Positions 51,635-58,852 of a DNA stretch of 64,000 bases are shown here, piece by piece (the first letter of the stretch is position 1; each line of letters starts with the position of its first letter). A model generated the notes under the pieces. The model was not told the DNA's origin, did not search any database, and worked only from the letters and a program-made list of their open reading frames with translations. The translations under genes were made by a program, and so were the position numbers. The stretch lies in assembly GCA_900317155.1 (NCBI GenBank), contig ONFO01000009.1, positions 124,001-188,000 on the forward strand. Reading direction: 5' to 3'. The DNA comes from an uncultured Bacteroidales bacterium. Its GTDB lineage: Bacteria > Bacteroidota > Bacteroidia > Bacteroidales > F082.

Positions 51635-52150
51635 ATGAAAACACAAATCTTAAACAGAGCTTTGATGCTGATGGCTTTATGCCTCGTTGCCTTTGGTTGC
51701 AACGCCCAAAAAATCGACAACTCCACCGTGAAAACCATCGACTTGAACCGCTATGCTGGCGAATGGTACGAGATTGCCCGTTTTGACCACCGTTTTGAAC
51801 GTGACCTTGACTATTGCAAAGCTACCTACGTGCTGTGTTGCGACAACCGAATCAATGTTTTAAATACAGGTCAGAAAAACGGCCAATTCAAGTCTTCATC
51901 AGGGAAAGCCAAGACAACCAAAGAGCCTGGCCGCCTGCGCGTTTCCTTCTTCGGGCCTTTCTATTCTGATTACCGTGTCATGATGCTTGACCCTGATTAT
52001 CAGTATGCCCTCGTAGGCAGCAAAAGCGCAAAGTACCTTTGGATCCTTTCTCGCACACCGAAACTGGACGAGAACGTAAAGCAAGCCATTCTTGCAGAAG
52101 CCACACGCCGAGGCTACGATGTCAGCAAGCTTATTTGGGTAAAGCAATGA
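51635..52150 (+). CDS. Bacterial lipocalin (Blc-like lipoprotein)
   Basis: A 171-residue outer-membrane lipoprotein. Lipobox VAFGC (Cys 22); the lipocalin signature GxW appears in NRYAGEWYEIARFDHRFER, with YALVGSKSAKYLWILSRTP as the second conserved strand pair and VSFFGPFYSDYRVM between. Family members bind lipids or lysophospholipids and are stress-induced in E. coli. An in-frame ATG at 51611 exists, but the signal peptide fits 51635, which follows the A/C-rich leader CAATCAACA. Confidence 0.92.
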   Translation: MKTQILNRALMLMALCLVAFGCNAQKIDNSTVKTIDLNRYAGEWYEIARFDHRFERDLDYCKATYVLCCDNRINVLNTGQKNGQFKSSSGKAKTTKEPGRLRVSFFGPFYSDYRVMMLDPDYQYALVGSKSAKYLWILSRTPKLDENVKQAILAEATRRGYDVSKLIWVKQ

Positions 52151-52156
52151 ATGGTT

Positions 52157-52228
52157 TGTAGGACTGTCATACTATGGCCGCCGCACGACGAATTTTCGAA
52201 GCGGCTGCCTCGGTGCGACAGCCCTACA
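52157..52228. repeat. Dispersed palindromic repeat, long copy
   Basis: TGTAGGACTGTC at the left is complementary to GACAGCCCTACA at the right, with inner arms CGCAC/GTGCG. It fills the gap between the lipocalin and U32 genes. Confidence 0.8.
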
Positions 52229-53465
52229 TGGTGGAAATCACCTTATAAACCTTATCCCCGCGCCTCACCAACGACTTCACGGGAATGGAGCAAAATTCGC
52301 CTTTCACGGTTTGTTCAACCGAGCCTAAATCCACGCGGATTTCGCTCAAAGTATCTTCATAAACGCCAGTTGTCGGGCCGATAATCATGATTTGTTCACC
52401 GAGTTTGAGGTCGTGGCTGTCCATTCGGATTTCGGCCACGCCCAATTTGCTGTAGTAGTTGGTAATCAGGCCGATATATTCCTTGGTTTGGGTGGCTTGC
52501 GAGCCGTATTGCTTTGACCACTCGAAGGTGCGCCGGCCCAAATAATAGCCGTCCCAAAAACCACGATTATAAACGCTCTTCAACCGTTCCATCCAAGCGT
52601 CAATCTTGTCTTGCGTAAACGATCCTTCCTGAATGGCTTTCACCGCCTCGCTATAAACTACCACGGTCACTTTTGTGTATTCTGGCGAGCGGCCACGACC
52701 TTCAATTTTCAGCACCTCGACGCCTGCATCCAAGACTCTATCCAAAAAGGGCAAGGTGCAGAGGTCTTTTGGTGACATAATATATTCATTGTCAAGCATC
52801 AACTCATAGCCTTCCTCGCGCTCACGCACATCGTAGCCACGACGACAAAGCTGCATGCATGCACCACGGTTGGAAGACGAGTTGTAGATGTCTTGGCTCA
52901 GGTTGCACTTGCCCGAAATGGCCATGCACAAGGCACCGTGACAGAACACTTCAATGCGCACTAAATTACCATGGGGACCGCGTATTTGTTGGCGTTCAAT
53001 CTCTTCAGTGATGTGGCGTACCTGGTCGATATTCAACTCGCGGGCGGTCACCATCACGTCGGCGAACTGCGAATAGTAGCGCACGGCCTCAAGGTTGGTG
53101 ATGTTGCATTGCGTAGACATGTGCACCTCAATGCCGATTTGTCGGGCATATTGAATCACACTTTGGTCGGAGGCAATGATGGCCGAGATGCCGTTGGCCT
53201 TGATGGCATTGAGCAACTGATGCATCTCCTCCATCTCCTCGTCATAGATGATGGTGTTGACTGTGACATAACTCTTTACGCCGTTTTCGTTGCAGGTCTC
53301 GGCCAGTTGGCGCAGGTCGTCCAGAGTAAAGTTCTTCGCCGAGCGTGAGCGCATATTGAGCTTGCCAATACCGAAGTAAACGCTTCCGGCACCAGCTTGT
53401 ATGGCGGCTGACAGGGCTTCGTATGAGCCCACTGGAGCCATGATTTCGATGTTGGGTTTCATCAT
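52224..53465 (-). CDS. Peptidase U32 family protein (TrhP/YegQ-like)
   Basis: A 413-residue protein starting MMKPNIEIMAPVGSYEALSA. The U32 core is clear: AGAGSVYFGIGKLNMRSRS, EVHMSTQCNITN, FCHGALCMAISGKCNLSQ with the conserved Cys cluster (CxxxxxGKC...NRGACMQLCR) and EVLKIEGRGRSPEYT. In E. coli the relative TrhP takes part in tRNA uridine hydroxylation, so a tRNA-modification role is more likely than proteolysis. The frame is open into the tRNA-Pro gene upstream, but a terminator lies between, so that extension was rejected. Confidence 0.9.
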   Translation of the reverse strand: MMKPNIEIMAPVGSYEALSAAIQAGAGSVYFGIGKLNMRSRSAKNFTLDDLRQLAETCNENGVKSYVTVNTIIYDEEMEEMHQLLNAIKANGISAIIASDQSVIQYARQIGIEVHMSTQCNITNLEAVRYYSQFADVMVTARELNIDQVRHITEEIERQQIRGPHGNLVRIEVFCHGALCMAISGKCNLSQDIYNSSSNRGACMQLCRRGYDVREREEGYELMLDNEYIMSPKDLCTLPFLDRVLDAGVEVLKIEGRGRSPEYTKVTVVVYSEAVKAIQEGSFTQDKIDAWMERLKSVYNRGFWDGYYLGRRTFEWSKQYGSQATQTKEYIGLITNYYSKLGVAEIRMDSHDLKLGEQIMIIGPTTGVYEDTLSEIRVDLGSVEQTVKGEFCSIPVKSLVRRGDKVYKVISTM

Positions 53466-53490
53466 TTTTTCATTAGGGCGACCCTTCGCG

Positions 53491-53512
53491 TCCTTCGACG
53501 GAATCAGGAACC
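53491..53512. repeat. Degenerate PEPVEG-type repeat
   Basis: TCCTTCGACGGAATCAGGAA plus CC: same family as 51145-51168, between the U32 gene and the tRNA terminator. Confidence 0.6.
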
Positions 53513-53533
53513 AGTTCAGGGTCCGCAGTACTA

Positions 53534-53564
53534 CAAAAAAACCAGCCTGAAACTCAAGCTGGCT
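53534..53564 (-). terminator. Terminator after tRNA-Pro
   Basis: On the minus strand CCAGCTTGA pairs with TCAGGCTGG around a 3-nt loop, followed by a run of T. Confidence 0.9.
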
Positions 53565-53573
53565 TTGACAAAG

Positions 53574-53647
53574 TCGGGATGACAAGATTCGAACTTGCGG
53601 CCTCTTCGTCCCGAACGAAGCGCGCTACCGGGCTGCGCTACATCCCG
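53574..53647 (-). tRNA. tRNA-Pro (anticodon CGG)
   Basis: A 74-nt cloverleaf. Acceptor CGGGATG pairs with CATCCCG. The D-arm is GCGC-AGCCCGGTA-GCGC. Anticodon stem CTTCG/CGAAG closes the loop TTCGGGA (anticodon CGG). The T-arm is GCAAG-TTCGAAT-CTTGT, with discriminator A; CCA is not encoded. A -7 box lies 15 nt upstream and a terminator just downstream, so it is probably its own unit although mntP ends 20 bp before it. Confidence 0.96.
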
Positions 53648-53661
53648 AACCGTTTTGCGCT

Positions 53662-53670
53662 GCAAAATTA
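53662..53670 (-). promoter_or_regulatory. -7 box of tRNA-Pro, overlapping the mntP stop codon
   Basis: TAATTTTGC; its first three bases (TAA) are the mntP stop codon. Confidence 0.6.
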
Positions 53671-54240
53671 CACACTGATAATGCCCAAATGCTCCAAAAG
53701 GATTTTCAATCCTATGATAATCAATATAATACCACCAATAATCCCCGCAGACTTTTCATATTTCGCACCAAACACATTGCCGATCTTTACGCCCAAGACG
53801 GAGAAAACAAAGGTGGTCAGGCCGATGACGAGCACCGACGACCACAAATTCACTTGGATGCAGGCAAAAGAAACACCTACCGCCAAGGCATCGATGCTGG
53901 TGGCGATGGCCAAAAAGAACATGGTCTTTAAATCAAGGGAATTGCTTTCTTTATCCTCTTCTTTGTTATCCCAAACGGCCTCACGAATCATGTTGGCACC
54001 CACCAAAAAGAGTAATCCGAAAGCAATCCAATGCGCGTAAGAATCGATAAAGTCCTCAAATTGGGCACCCAAAAAATACCCAATGACAGGCATCATGACC
54101 TGGAATCCACCAAACCATAAGGCACAAATTATGGCCATGCGCCAAGAGAATTTCTTGGTGGTCAAGCCTTTGCAGATGGAGACTGAGAAGGCATCCATGG
54201 AAAGTCCAACGGCAATCAATAGTAGTTCGAGGAAGGACAT
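53668..54240 (-). CDS. mntP: Manganese efflux pump MntP
   Basis: A 190-residue inner-membrane exporter with six TM helices in two repeats. Conserved acidic positions are visible: Asp16 in [15 protein letters not shown], and Asp in [16 protein letters not shown] of the second repeat. The frame is open 56 codons upstream, but that extension crosses the promoter TATTTTTGC at 54258-54266, and [14 protein letters not shown] is the family's usual start. It protects against excess Mn2+. No yybP-ykoY riboswitch is seen in the short (about 13-nt) leader. Confidence 0.93.
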   Translation of the reverse strand: MSFLELLLIAVGLSMDAFSVSICKGLTTKKFSWRMAIICALWFGGFQVMMPVIGYFLGAQFEDFIDSYAHWIAFGLLFLVGANMIREAVWDNKEEDKESNSLDLKTMFFLAIATSIDALAVGVSFACIQVNLWSSVLVIGLTTFVFSVLGVKIGNVFGAKYEKSAGIIGGIILIIIGLKILLEHLGIISV

Positions 54241-54257
54241 TTCAATTGATTTATGGC

Positions 54258-54266
54258 GCAAAAATA
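54258..54266 (-). promoter_or_regulatory. -7 box of mntP
   Basis: TATTTTTGC, divergent from and adjacent to the promoter of the Omp85-like gene. Confidence 0.65.
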
Positions 54267-54275
54267 GGATTATTT

Positions 54276-54306
54276 TTGGCTGTAATAGAAAAAACCATAC
54301 TTTTGC
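54276..54306 (+). promoter_or_regulatory. Promoter of the Omp85-like gene
   Basis: TTG at 54276-54278, 19-bp spacer, TACTTTTGC at 54298-54306; leader about 18 nt. Confidence 0.75.
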
Positions 54307-54328
54307 AACCATTAAAACTGACACGAAT

Positions 54329-55678
54329 ATGAAAAGGACCTTACTACTAATGCTCGCCCTGCTATTGGCTGCGGGCACCTTCGCACAAGACAAGCCAAAG
54401 AAAGCCAAGAAAGAAAAAACTTACAACGAAAAAGGCGAAATCATCAAGAAAGGCTGGAACTTCGGTCCGCTGCCCGTGGTGGGCTATGATGCCGACTTGG
54501 GCTTCCAATACGGTGTGACCTGCGACATCTTCAACTTCGGCGATGGCTCGCGCTATCCGCGCTACGACTACAAGTTCAATGTGGAAGCCTCGCGCTACAC
54601 CAAAGGCTCAGGTGTGTTCCGCTTCTATAGCGACATGCCTTACGTCGTGAAAGACACCAAACTCTTTTTCGACGTGACCTATTTCTATGCCAAGAAATAC
54701 GAGTTCTTCGGCTTCAATGGCTTCGAGGCCAGCACATTCGATCCTTATGCTGGTTTAGAAGGCATTAAGAGCGGCTATCATTTCATCAACCGCAACCAGT
54801 TCCGCTTTGTGGGCAGTATGCAACGACCTTTCTTTGGCGTGCCTAACCTTTATTGGACAGCAGGCTTGGCATACTACAACACCAAGGTCGACCGAATCAA
54901 CCTGAAAGGCTACGAAGACCAAGTGACATTGTATGAAAACTATGTGAACAATAATATCATCAAGGAAGATGAAGCCCATGGCGGCAATACCACGCAAATT
55001 CGCCTCGGCATGGTCTACGATAGTCGCGACCACAACAGCGACCCGACGAAGGGCATCTATGCTGAAGCCACTCTTGTTGGCGCCCCCGACTTCATCGACC
55101 GCAAGGGCTACAGCAACCTGTCGTACACCTTCTTGTGGAGACACTATATCCCCGTTTATAAAGACAAACTGACCTTTGCCTACCGTTTGGGCGCACAAAA
55201 TCGCCTTGCAGGTAAGACCCCATGGTATATGATTAACAACCTGAATACCATGTTCTTCCAGAAGATGTATACCGAAGGTTTGGGCGGCAGCGTAACCATG
55301 CGTGGCGTGAATCGCAACGGCGTACTCGGCGAAGGCTTCGCCTTTGCCAATTTGGAGTTGCGTTGGCGCATCGTAGGTTTCCAATTCATCAACCAGAACT
55401 GGCAAGTGGCTTTGAATCCCTTCTTCGATGCAGGCATGGTGACACAAAAATTCCGCGAAAAGGAAATGATAGATGCGGAGCCGATGATGCCTGCCATCCC
55501 AGGTTGTGGTCCGATGTATTATAGCGGCGAGAAAGAGAGCATCCACATGGCTGCTGGCTGTGGCCTCAAACTCATCATGAACCGCAACCTCGTTGTGTCC
55601 GTCGACCTAGGGAAAGCCTTGGACAAACGCGACGGCAATGGCTTAAAACCTTTTATCGGATTTAATTATATTTTCTGA
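54329..55678 (+). CDS. Omp85-family (BamA/TamA barrel-like) outer-membrane protein
   Basis: A 449-residue protein with signal peptide (LLAAGTFAQ) and a short Lys-rich linker. No POTRA repeats are visible, so this is a barrel-only Omp85-type surface antigen. Typical features are RLGMVYDSRDHNSDPTKGIY, YAEATLVGAPDF, LGGSVTMRGVNRNGVLGEGF (the substrate-pore RG(F/Y/V) loop of Omp85 proteins) and the final strand PFIGFNYIF. The start is set by the promoter and signal peptide; the frame is open 82 codons further upstream, through mntP. Its role could be export or surface display; unknown. Confidence 0.85.
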   Translation: MKRTLLLMLALLLAAGTFAQDKPKKAKKEKTYNEKGEIIKKGWNFGPLPVVGYDADLGFQYGVTCDIFNFGDGSRYPRYDYKFNVEASRYTKGSGVFRFYSDMPYVVKDTKLFFDVTYFYAKKYEFFGFNGFEASTFDPYAGLEGIKSGYHFINRNQFRFVGSMQRPFFGVPNLYWTAGLAYYNTKVDRINLKGYEDQVTLYENYVNNNIIKEDEAHGGNTTQIRLGMVYDSRDHNSDPTKGIYAEATLVGAPDFIDRKGYSNLSYTFLWRHYIPVYKDKLTFAYRLGAQNRLAGKTPWYMINNLNTMFFQKMYTEGLGGSVTMRGVNRNGVLGEGFAFANLELRWRIVGFQFINQNWQVALNPFFDAGMVTQKFREKEMIDAEPMMPAIPGCGPMYYSGEKESIHMAAGCGLKLIMNRNLVVSVDLGKALDKRDGNGLKPFIGFNYIF

Positions 55679-55683
55679 TTTTT

Positions 55684-55812
55684 TATCGGAAACAAATCTT
55701 ACATAAATCTTACATAAATCTTACATTAATAGACTACAAAGCAATCGGCCGGCGAGGAAATCCCTTGTCGACCGATTCTTATTTGTAACAGATTTGTGGT
55801 AGATTTGTTTCC
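55684..55812. repeat. Nested inverted repeat between convergent genes
   Basis: GGAAACAAATCTTACA with three tandem ATCTTACATAA-type units on the left; on the right GTAGATTTGTTTCC is its inverse. Between them AATCGG...CCGATT pairs. It may serve as a bidirectional terminator, though classical T-runs are missing. Confidence 0.6.
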
Positions 55813-55813
55813 C

Positions 55814-56560
55814 TTACTTCGCTTTGCCTTGATTAGCGACAGCAGCCATCAGCGCGGCCACCTTTTCAGGATCGCCGAGGAAGAAGTCCTTTTGTAACTT
55901 CATGTTGTCGTCAAATTCGAAGACATACGGGATGCCCGTCGGGATGTTGAAAGCGATGATTTCGTCATTGCTCATACCTTTCAGCACCTTGACCACGCCA
56001 CGCAGGCTGTTGCCGTGAGCCACCACCAGCACTTGATCGTGTGTCTCGAAGGCCTTCATAATGTTGTTCTCATAGTAAGGCATCACACGCTCGATGGTGT
56101 CGCAAAGGGCCTCGGTGAGCGGGATTTGATCGTCGGTGAGCTCGGCATAGCGCGGGTCCATGCGGGGACTCTTGGGGTCGTTCATATCTAACGCAGGCGG
56201 ACGCACATCGAAGGCGCGACGCCACAGGCGCACTTGCTCGTCACCGTATTTCTCAGCGGTCATCTTCTTGTCGAGGCCTTGCAGCTGGCCATACGATTTC
56301 TCATTAAGTCTCCATGACTTGTACACTGGCAGCCAGTCCATGTCCATGGCTTCGAGAGCCAAGTTCAAGGTCTTGATGGCGCGCTTCAGATAAGAGGTGA
56401 AGCAGATTTCAGGTTTGTAACCGTTTTCTTTCAATGTTTTGCCTGCTTCGATGGCTTCTTGTACGCCTTTCTCCGAGAGGTCGACATTGGTCCACCCCGT
56501 AAAGAGGTTCAATTTGTTCCATTCACTTTCTCCGTGACGGATAAGGATTAATTTCTTCAT
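55814..56560 (-). CDS. gpmA: 2,3-bisphosphoglycerate-dependent phosphoglycerate mutase
   Basis: A glycolytic enzyme interconverting 3- and 2-phosphoglycerate, 248 residues. The phosphohistidine motif is LIRHGESEWN (catalytic His9). It also has TGWTNVDLSEKG, the mutase-specific insert SWRLNEKSYGQLQGLDK and the second His in LVVAHGNSLRG. The length is that of E. coli GpmA. It is preceded by the 55-bp leader repeat shared with the MFS gene of the rhamnose operon, which overlaps the stop codon of the OstA-like gene. Confidence 0.96.
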   Translation of the reverse strand: MKKLILIRHGESEWNKLNLFTGWTNVDLSEKGVQEAIEAGKTLKENGYKPEICFTSYLKRAIKTLNLALEAMDMDWLPVYKSWRLNEKSYGQLQGLDKKMTAEKYGDEQVRLWRRAFDVRPPALDMNDPKSPRMDPRYAELTDDQIPLTEALCDTIERVMPYYENNIMKAFETHDQVLVVAHGNSLRGVVKVLKGMSNDEIIAFNIPTGIPYVFEFDDNMKLQKDFFLGDPEKVAALMAAVANQGKAK

Positions 56561-56615
56561 TGTTTAATTGTTTATTGTTGAATTAATTACGTTGAATCTT
56601 CGATTTGTTTAATCG
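56561..56615 (-). repeat. 55-bp leader repeat, copy 2 (before gpmA)
   Basis: It abuts the gpmA ATG and matches 1631-1685 at about 50 of 55 positions, at exactly the same distance (zero) from the start codon. Confidence 0.8.
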
Positions 56616-58276
56616 CTGTTTTCTTTTCTGGGTCGGTGCCGTTTCGGTTGTTCTTCTTGGACTTCCGTTTCTTCAGCTTCTTCCGTTGACGTTTCGGTTT
56701 GGATTTCTGTGGGTGCGACTTCGACCTGAGGCATCTCGGCTTCAACACGTCGGAAGATGTCGTCCTTATCCCTAGGTCGGGCATCGTCGTGCCATTTGAA
56801 ACCTTGTAAATAGCGTCTGCTTTCTATAAGATCATCTTCGGGATACATAGTTTCCGTGATGCCTTTGAAGCCTTTTATCTTGGAGATCCCGTTATTTTTC
56901 ATCTCAATAACCATGGTTTCCGACTTCGAAACATCGATGCCGATAAGCCCTCCGTCATCGTCACGAATCCAATAGATGGTCTCAGCATTGTCGCCATCCA
57001 CGTTGACATGATGGATATCGCCGTCCTTGAAAAGTGAGGTGATGTCCATCCCTTTGATTTGGTTGAAACCCTCAATGGTATCTTGTGAAATGATGAAAGC
57101 ATTCCCTTTTTGCAGCACCCATTCCACCGTGCTCTCCTTGATTTTGATGTCGATATCCGTACCCGACATCTGACTGTCTTCAGTCCATAGGATAGGTGCC
57201 ACACGCATCCTAATGGTGGAATCGGACATCAAGTAAGTCAAAGTGTCGCATTTGCCTTGCAGATCCGACTTAAAGAAGCGCACATGTCGGCGGGCGATGA
57301 GTTTCTTGGCCTCTTCTTTCTGTTTGTCGAAATGCAAAAACAAGGTGTCGCCATGGATATAAAGCGAGTCACCGCCGTCATAACTAATAGCGTAGGCACT
57401 GTCTGTTGCAAAACTAAATCCTTGGTCTTCCCACATTTCCACATAATCGCCACGCATGATGACTTTATATGAAGTGTCAATCATATCCACTTGGCTATAA
57501 GCCTGAGCCAGACCCAGGTTGCGGTCGTAGAAGATAGAATCCGACCACATCAGTTGGGTCTCGTTGTGCATGAAAGGCCGTTGGTCGAGATACACATAGT
57601 CTTCATTCACAAGATAATAACCATGCTTACCTTCCAGCACATTCTCTTTATTGATTATGGTTGTTGGCCCTTGGAACCACATCTTTTCGATGCCTGTGTT
57701 GTAAAACAAAGTATCGGTGTACATCTGGTATTTCGGGCTGTAGACCTCCACATTCTCAAAAAACGAGAACTCCTTAAGTCGATCGCGATAATAGCCGTAA
57801 TGGCTTTTCAAGGTTTTGTCGCCACGGATTGTGGTTGCACTATCTGGGTAACTGGCCAAATGCAGGTTGCGGTCGTAAGTCAAGTATTCAGTATAAAGCA
57901 TGGTGGAGTCGTCACGCAGACGCACATTGTCGTGAAACTCGGCAAAGCGTGTGTTTCCGTCATAATCCAACAAGTCACTGAAAATTTCCACACTGTCGTT
58001 GACGATGATGTGTACATTCTGGAAAGCGTTGAAATTGTTGGTCTTCTCATAGAAATAGGCACTATCGCAGAAAAAATAGGCCGAGTCGTGGCGCATCTTC
58101 ACATGACCGATGAGGCGTTGCATGTCGCCCATGCTCTTCGAAAAAGTGGCGACATCGTAATGCTCTATATGGATGCGGGTCTTCTTGCGTTGCACAGTGT
58201 CTTGCTCCTGAGCCACAAGCATTTGCGACAACAAGAAGAAAAACGAAACTATGAGCAAAAACTTGGCTTTCATCAT
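56609..58276 (-). CDS. OstA-like protein (LptA/LptD N-domain-like)
   Basis: A 555-residue exported protein (signal peptide ending MLVAQ). The body consists of OstA-type beta-strand repeats (GHVKMRHDSAYFFCDSAYFY, YDGNTRFAEFHDNVRLRDDS, LEGKHGYYLVNEDYVYLDQR), as in the large Bacteroidetes OstA-like proteins thought to carry LPS across the periplasm. The C-terminus is a charged low-complexity tail (TEEAEETEVQEEQPKRH). The -7 box TAATTTTGC at 58290-58298 excludes the longer upstream start. gpmA follows after 48 bp. Confidence 0.87.
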   Translation of the reverse strand: MMKAKFLLIVSFFFLLSQMLVAQEQDTVQRKKTRIHIEHYDVATFSKSMGDMQRLIGHVKMRHDSAYFFCDSAYFYEKTNNFNAFQNVHIIVNDSVEIFSDLLDYDGNTRFAEFHDNVRLRDDSTMLYTEYLTYDRNLHLASYPDSATTIRGDKTLKSHYGYYRDRLKEFSFFENVEVYSPKYQMYTDTLFYNTGIEKMWFQGPTTIINKENVLEGKHGYYLVNEDYVYLDQRPFMHNETQLMWSDSIFYDRNLGLAQAYSQVDMIDTSYKVIMRGDYVEMWEDQGFSFATDSAYAISYDGGDSLYIHGDTLFLHFDKQKEEAKKLIARRHVRFFKSDLQGKCDTLTYLMSDSTIRMRVAPILWTEDSQMSGTDIDIKIKESTVEWVLQKGNAFIISQDTIEGFNQIKGMDITSLFKDGDIHHVNVDGDNAETIYWIRDDDGGLIGIDVSKSETMVIEMKNNGISKIKGFKGITETMYPEDDLIESRRYLQGFKWHDDARPRDKDDIFRRVEAEMPQVEVAPTEIQTETSTEEAEETEVQEEQPKRHRPRKENSD

Positions 58277-58289
58277 TTCAATTAATGCT

Positions 58290-58298
58290 GCAAAATTA
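58290..58298 (-). promoter_or_regulatory. -7 box of the OstA-like gene
   Basis: TAATTTTGC, about 14 nt upstream of the ATG; no good -33. Confidence 0.6.
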
Positions 58299-58350
58299 AG
58301 ATTATTGTTGGAATTGGAGGGCATAAAAGAAAAAACAACTATTTTTGGTC

Positions 58351-58416
58351 GGCCCTTCGACGGGCTCAGGAATCTTTGCCAAACAAAAAGTGAAGGGTGC
58401 CTGAGTCTGTCGATGG
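58351..58416. repeat. PEPVEG-type repeat as inverted pair upstream of mazG
   Basis: GGCCCTTCGACGGGCTCAGG (58351-58370) and the inverse arm CCTGAGTCTGTCGATGG (58400-58416) with a 29-nt loop. Confidence 0.75.
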
Positions 58417-58420
58417 CTCC

Positions 58421-58453
58421 GTTTCAACAATTCAACAATCAACAATTCAACAA
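58421..58453 (+). repeat. CAACAATTCAAC-type leader tract before mazG
   Basis: CAACAATTCAACAATCAACA and continuation run directly into the ATG of mazG. Confidence 0.7.
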
Positions 58454-58792
58454 ATGTCTATCAAAGAAGCCCAAACCGCCGTTGACGAATGGATAAAGAC
58501 TTACGGCGTGCGTTATTTCAGCGAATTGACCAACATGGCACTGCTGACCGAGGAAGTCGGCGAGTTGGCCCGCATCATCGCCCGCACCTATGGCGACCAA
58601 TCGTTCAAAGAATCAGACAAAAACCGCAATATGGCCGATGAAATGGCCGACATCCTCTGGGTGTTGCTCTGCCTAGCCAACCAAACCGGCGTCGACCTCA
58701 CAGAAGCCTTCGCCAAGAACATGGAGAAGAAGACCATGCGCGACAGGGAACGCCATATCCATAACGACAAACTGCGTGACCCCATCGCATAA
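58454..58792 (+). CDS. MazG-type nucleotide pyrophosphohydrolase
   Basis: A 112-residue all-helical NTP pyrophosphatase of the MazG-like/RS21-C6 group. The metal-binding signature is present: LLTEEVGELARII (ExxE) and ADEMADILWVLLCLANQTGV (ExxD). Such small enzymes cleave dCTP or modified nucleotides. The start at 58454 follows an A/C-rich leader, and the shorter form agrees with the family length. It is convergent with glnS, which shares the terminator. Confidence 0.92.
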   Translation: MSIKEAQTAVDEWIKTYGVRYFSELTNMALLTEEVGELARIIARTYGDQSFKESDKNRNMADEMADILWVLLCLANQTGVDLTEAFAKNMEKKTMRDRERHIHNDKLRDPIA

Positions 58793-58796
58793 AAAA

Positions 58797-58826
58797 TGTG
58801 GAGACGGTGTGCACTCCGTCTCCACA
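58797..58826 (-). terminator. Terminator of glnS (also a dispersed palindrome)
   Basis: TGTGGAGACGG pairs with CCGTCTCCACA (11-bp arms). On the minus strand it is followed by ATTTTTT. The core GAGACGGTGTGCAC also occurs inside the GH106 gene. Confidence 0.88.
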
Positions 58827-58852
58827 AAACAATGCATTCAAGATGATTACAA

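Noticed and set aside
52224-53585. Longer N-terminus for the U32 protein reaching into the tRNA gene
   Set aside because: The extension would cross a terminator and read through tRNA-Pro; the family start is at 53465.
53691-54240. yybP-ykoY manganese riboswitch before mntP
   Set aside because: The leader is only about 13 nt from the predicted transcription start to the ATG, too short for the motif.
54083-54328. 82-codon upstream extension of the Omp85-like protein
   Set aside because: It overlaps mntP and the divergent promoters; a signal peptide starts at 54329.
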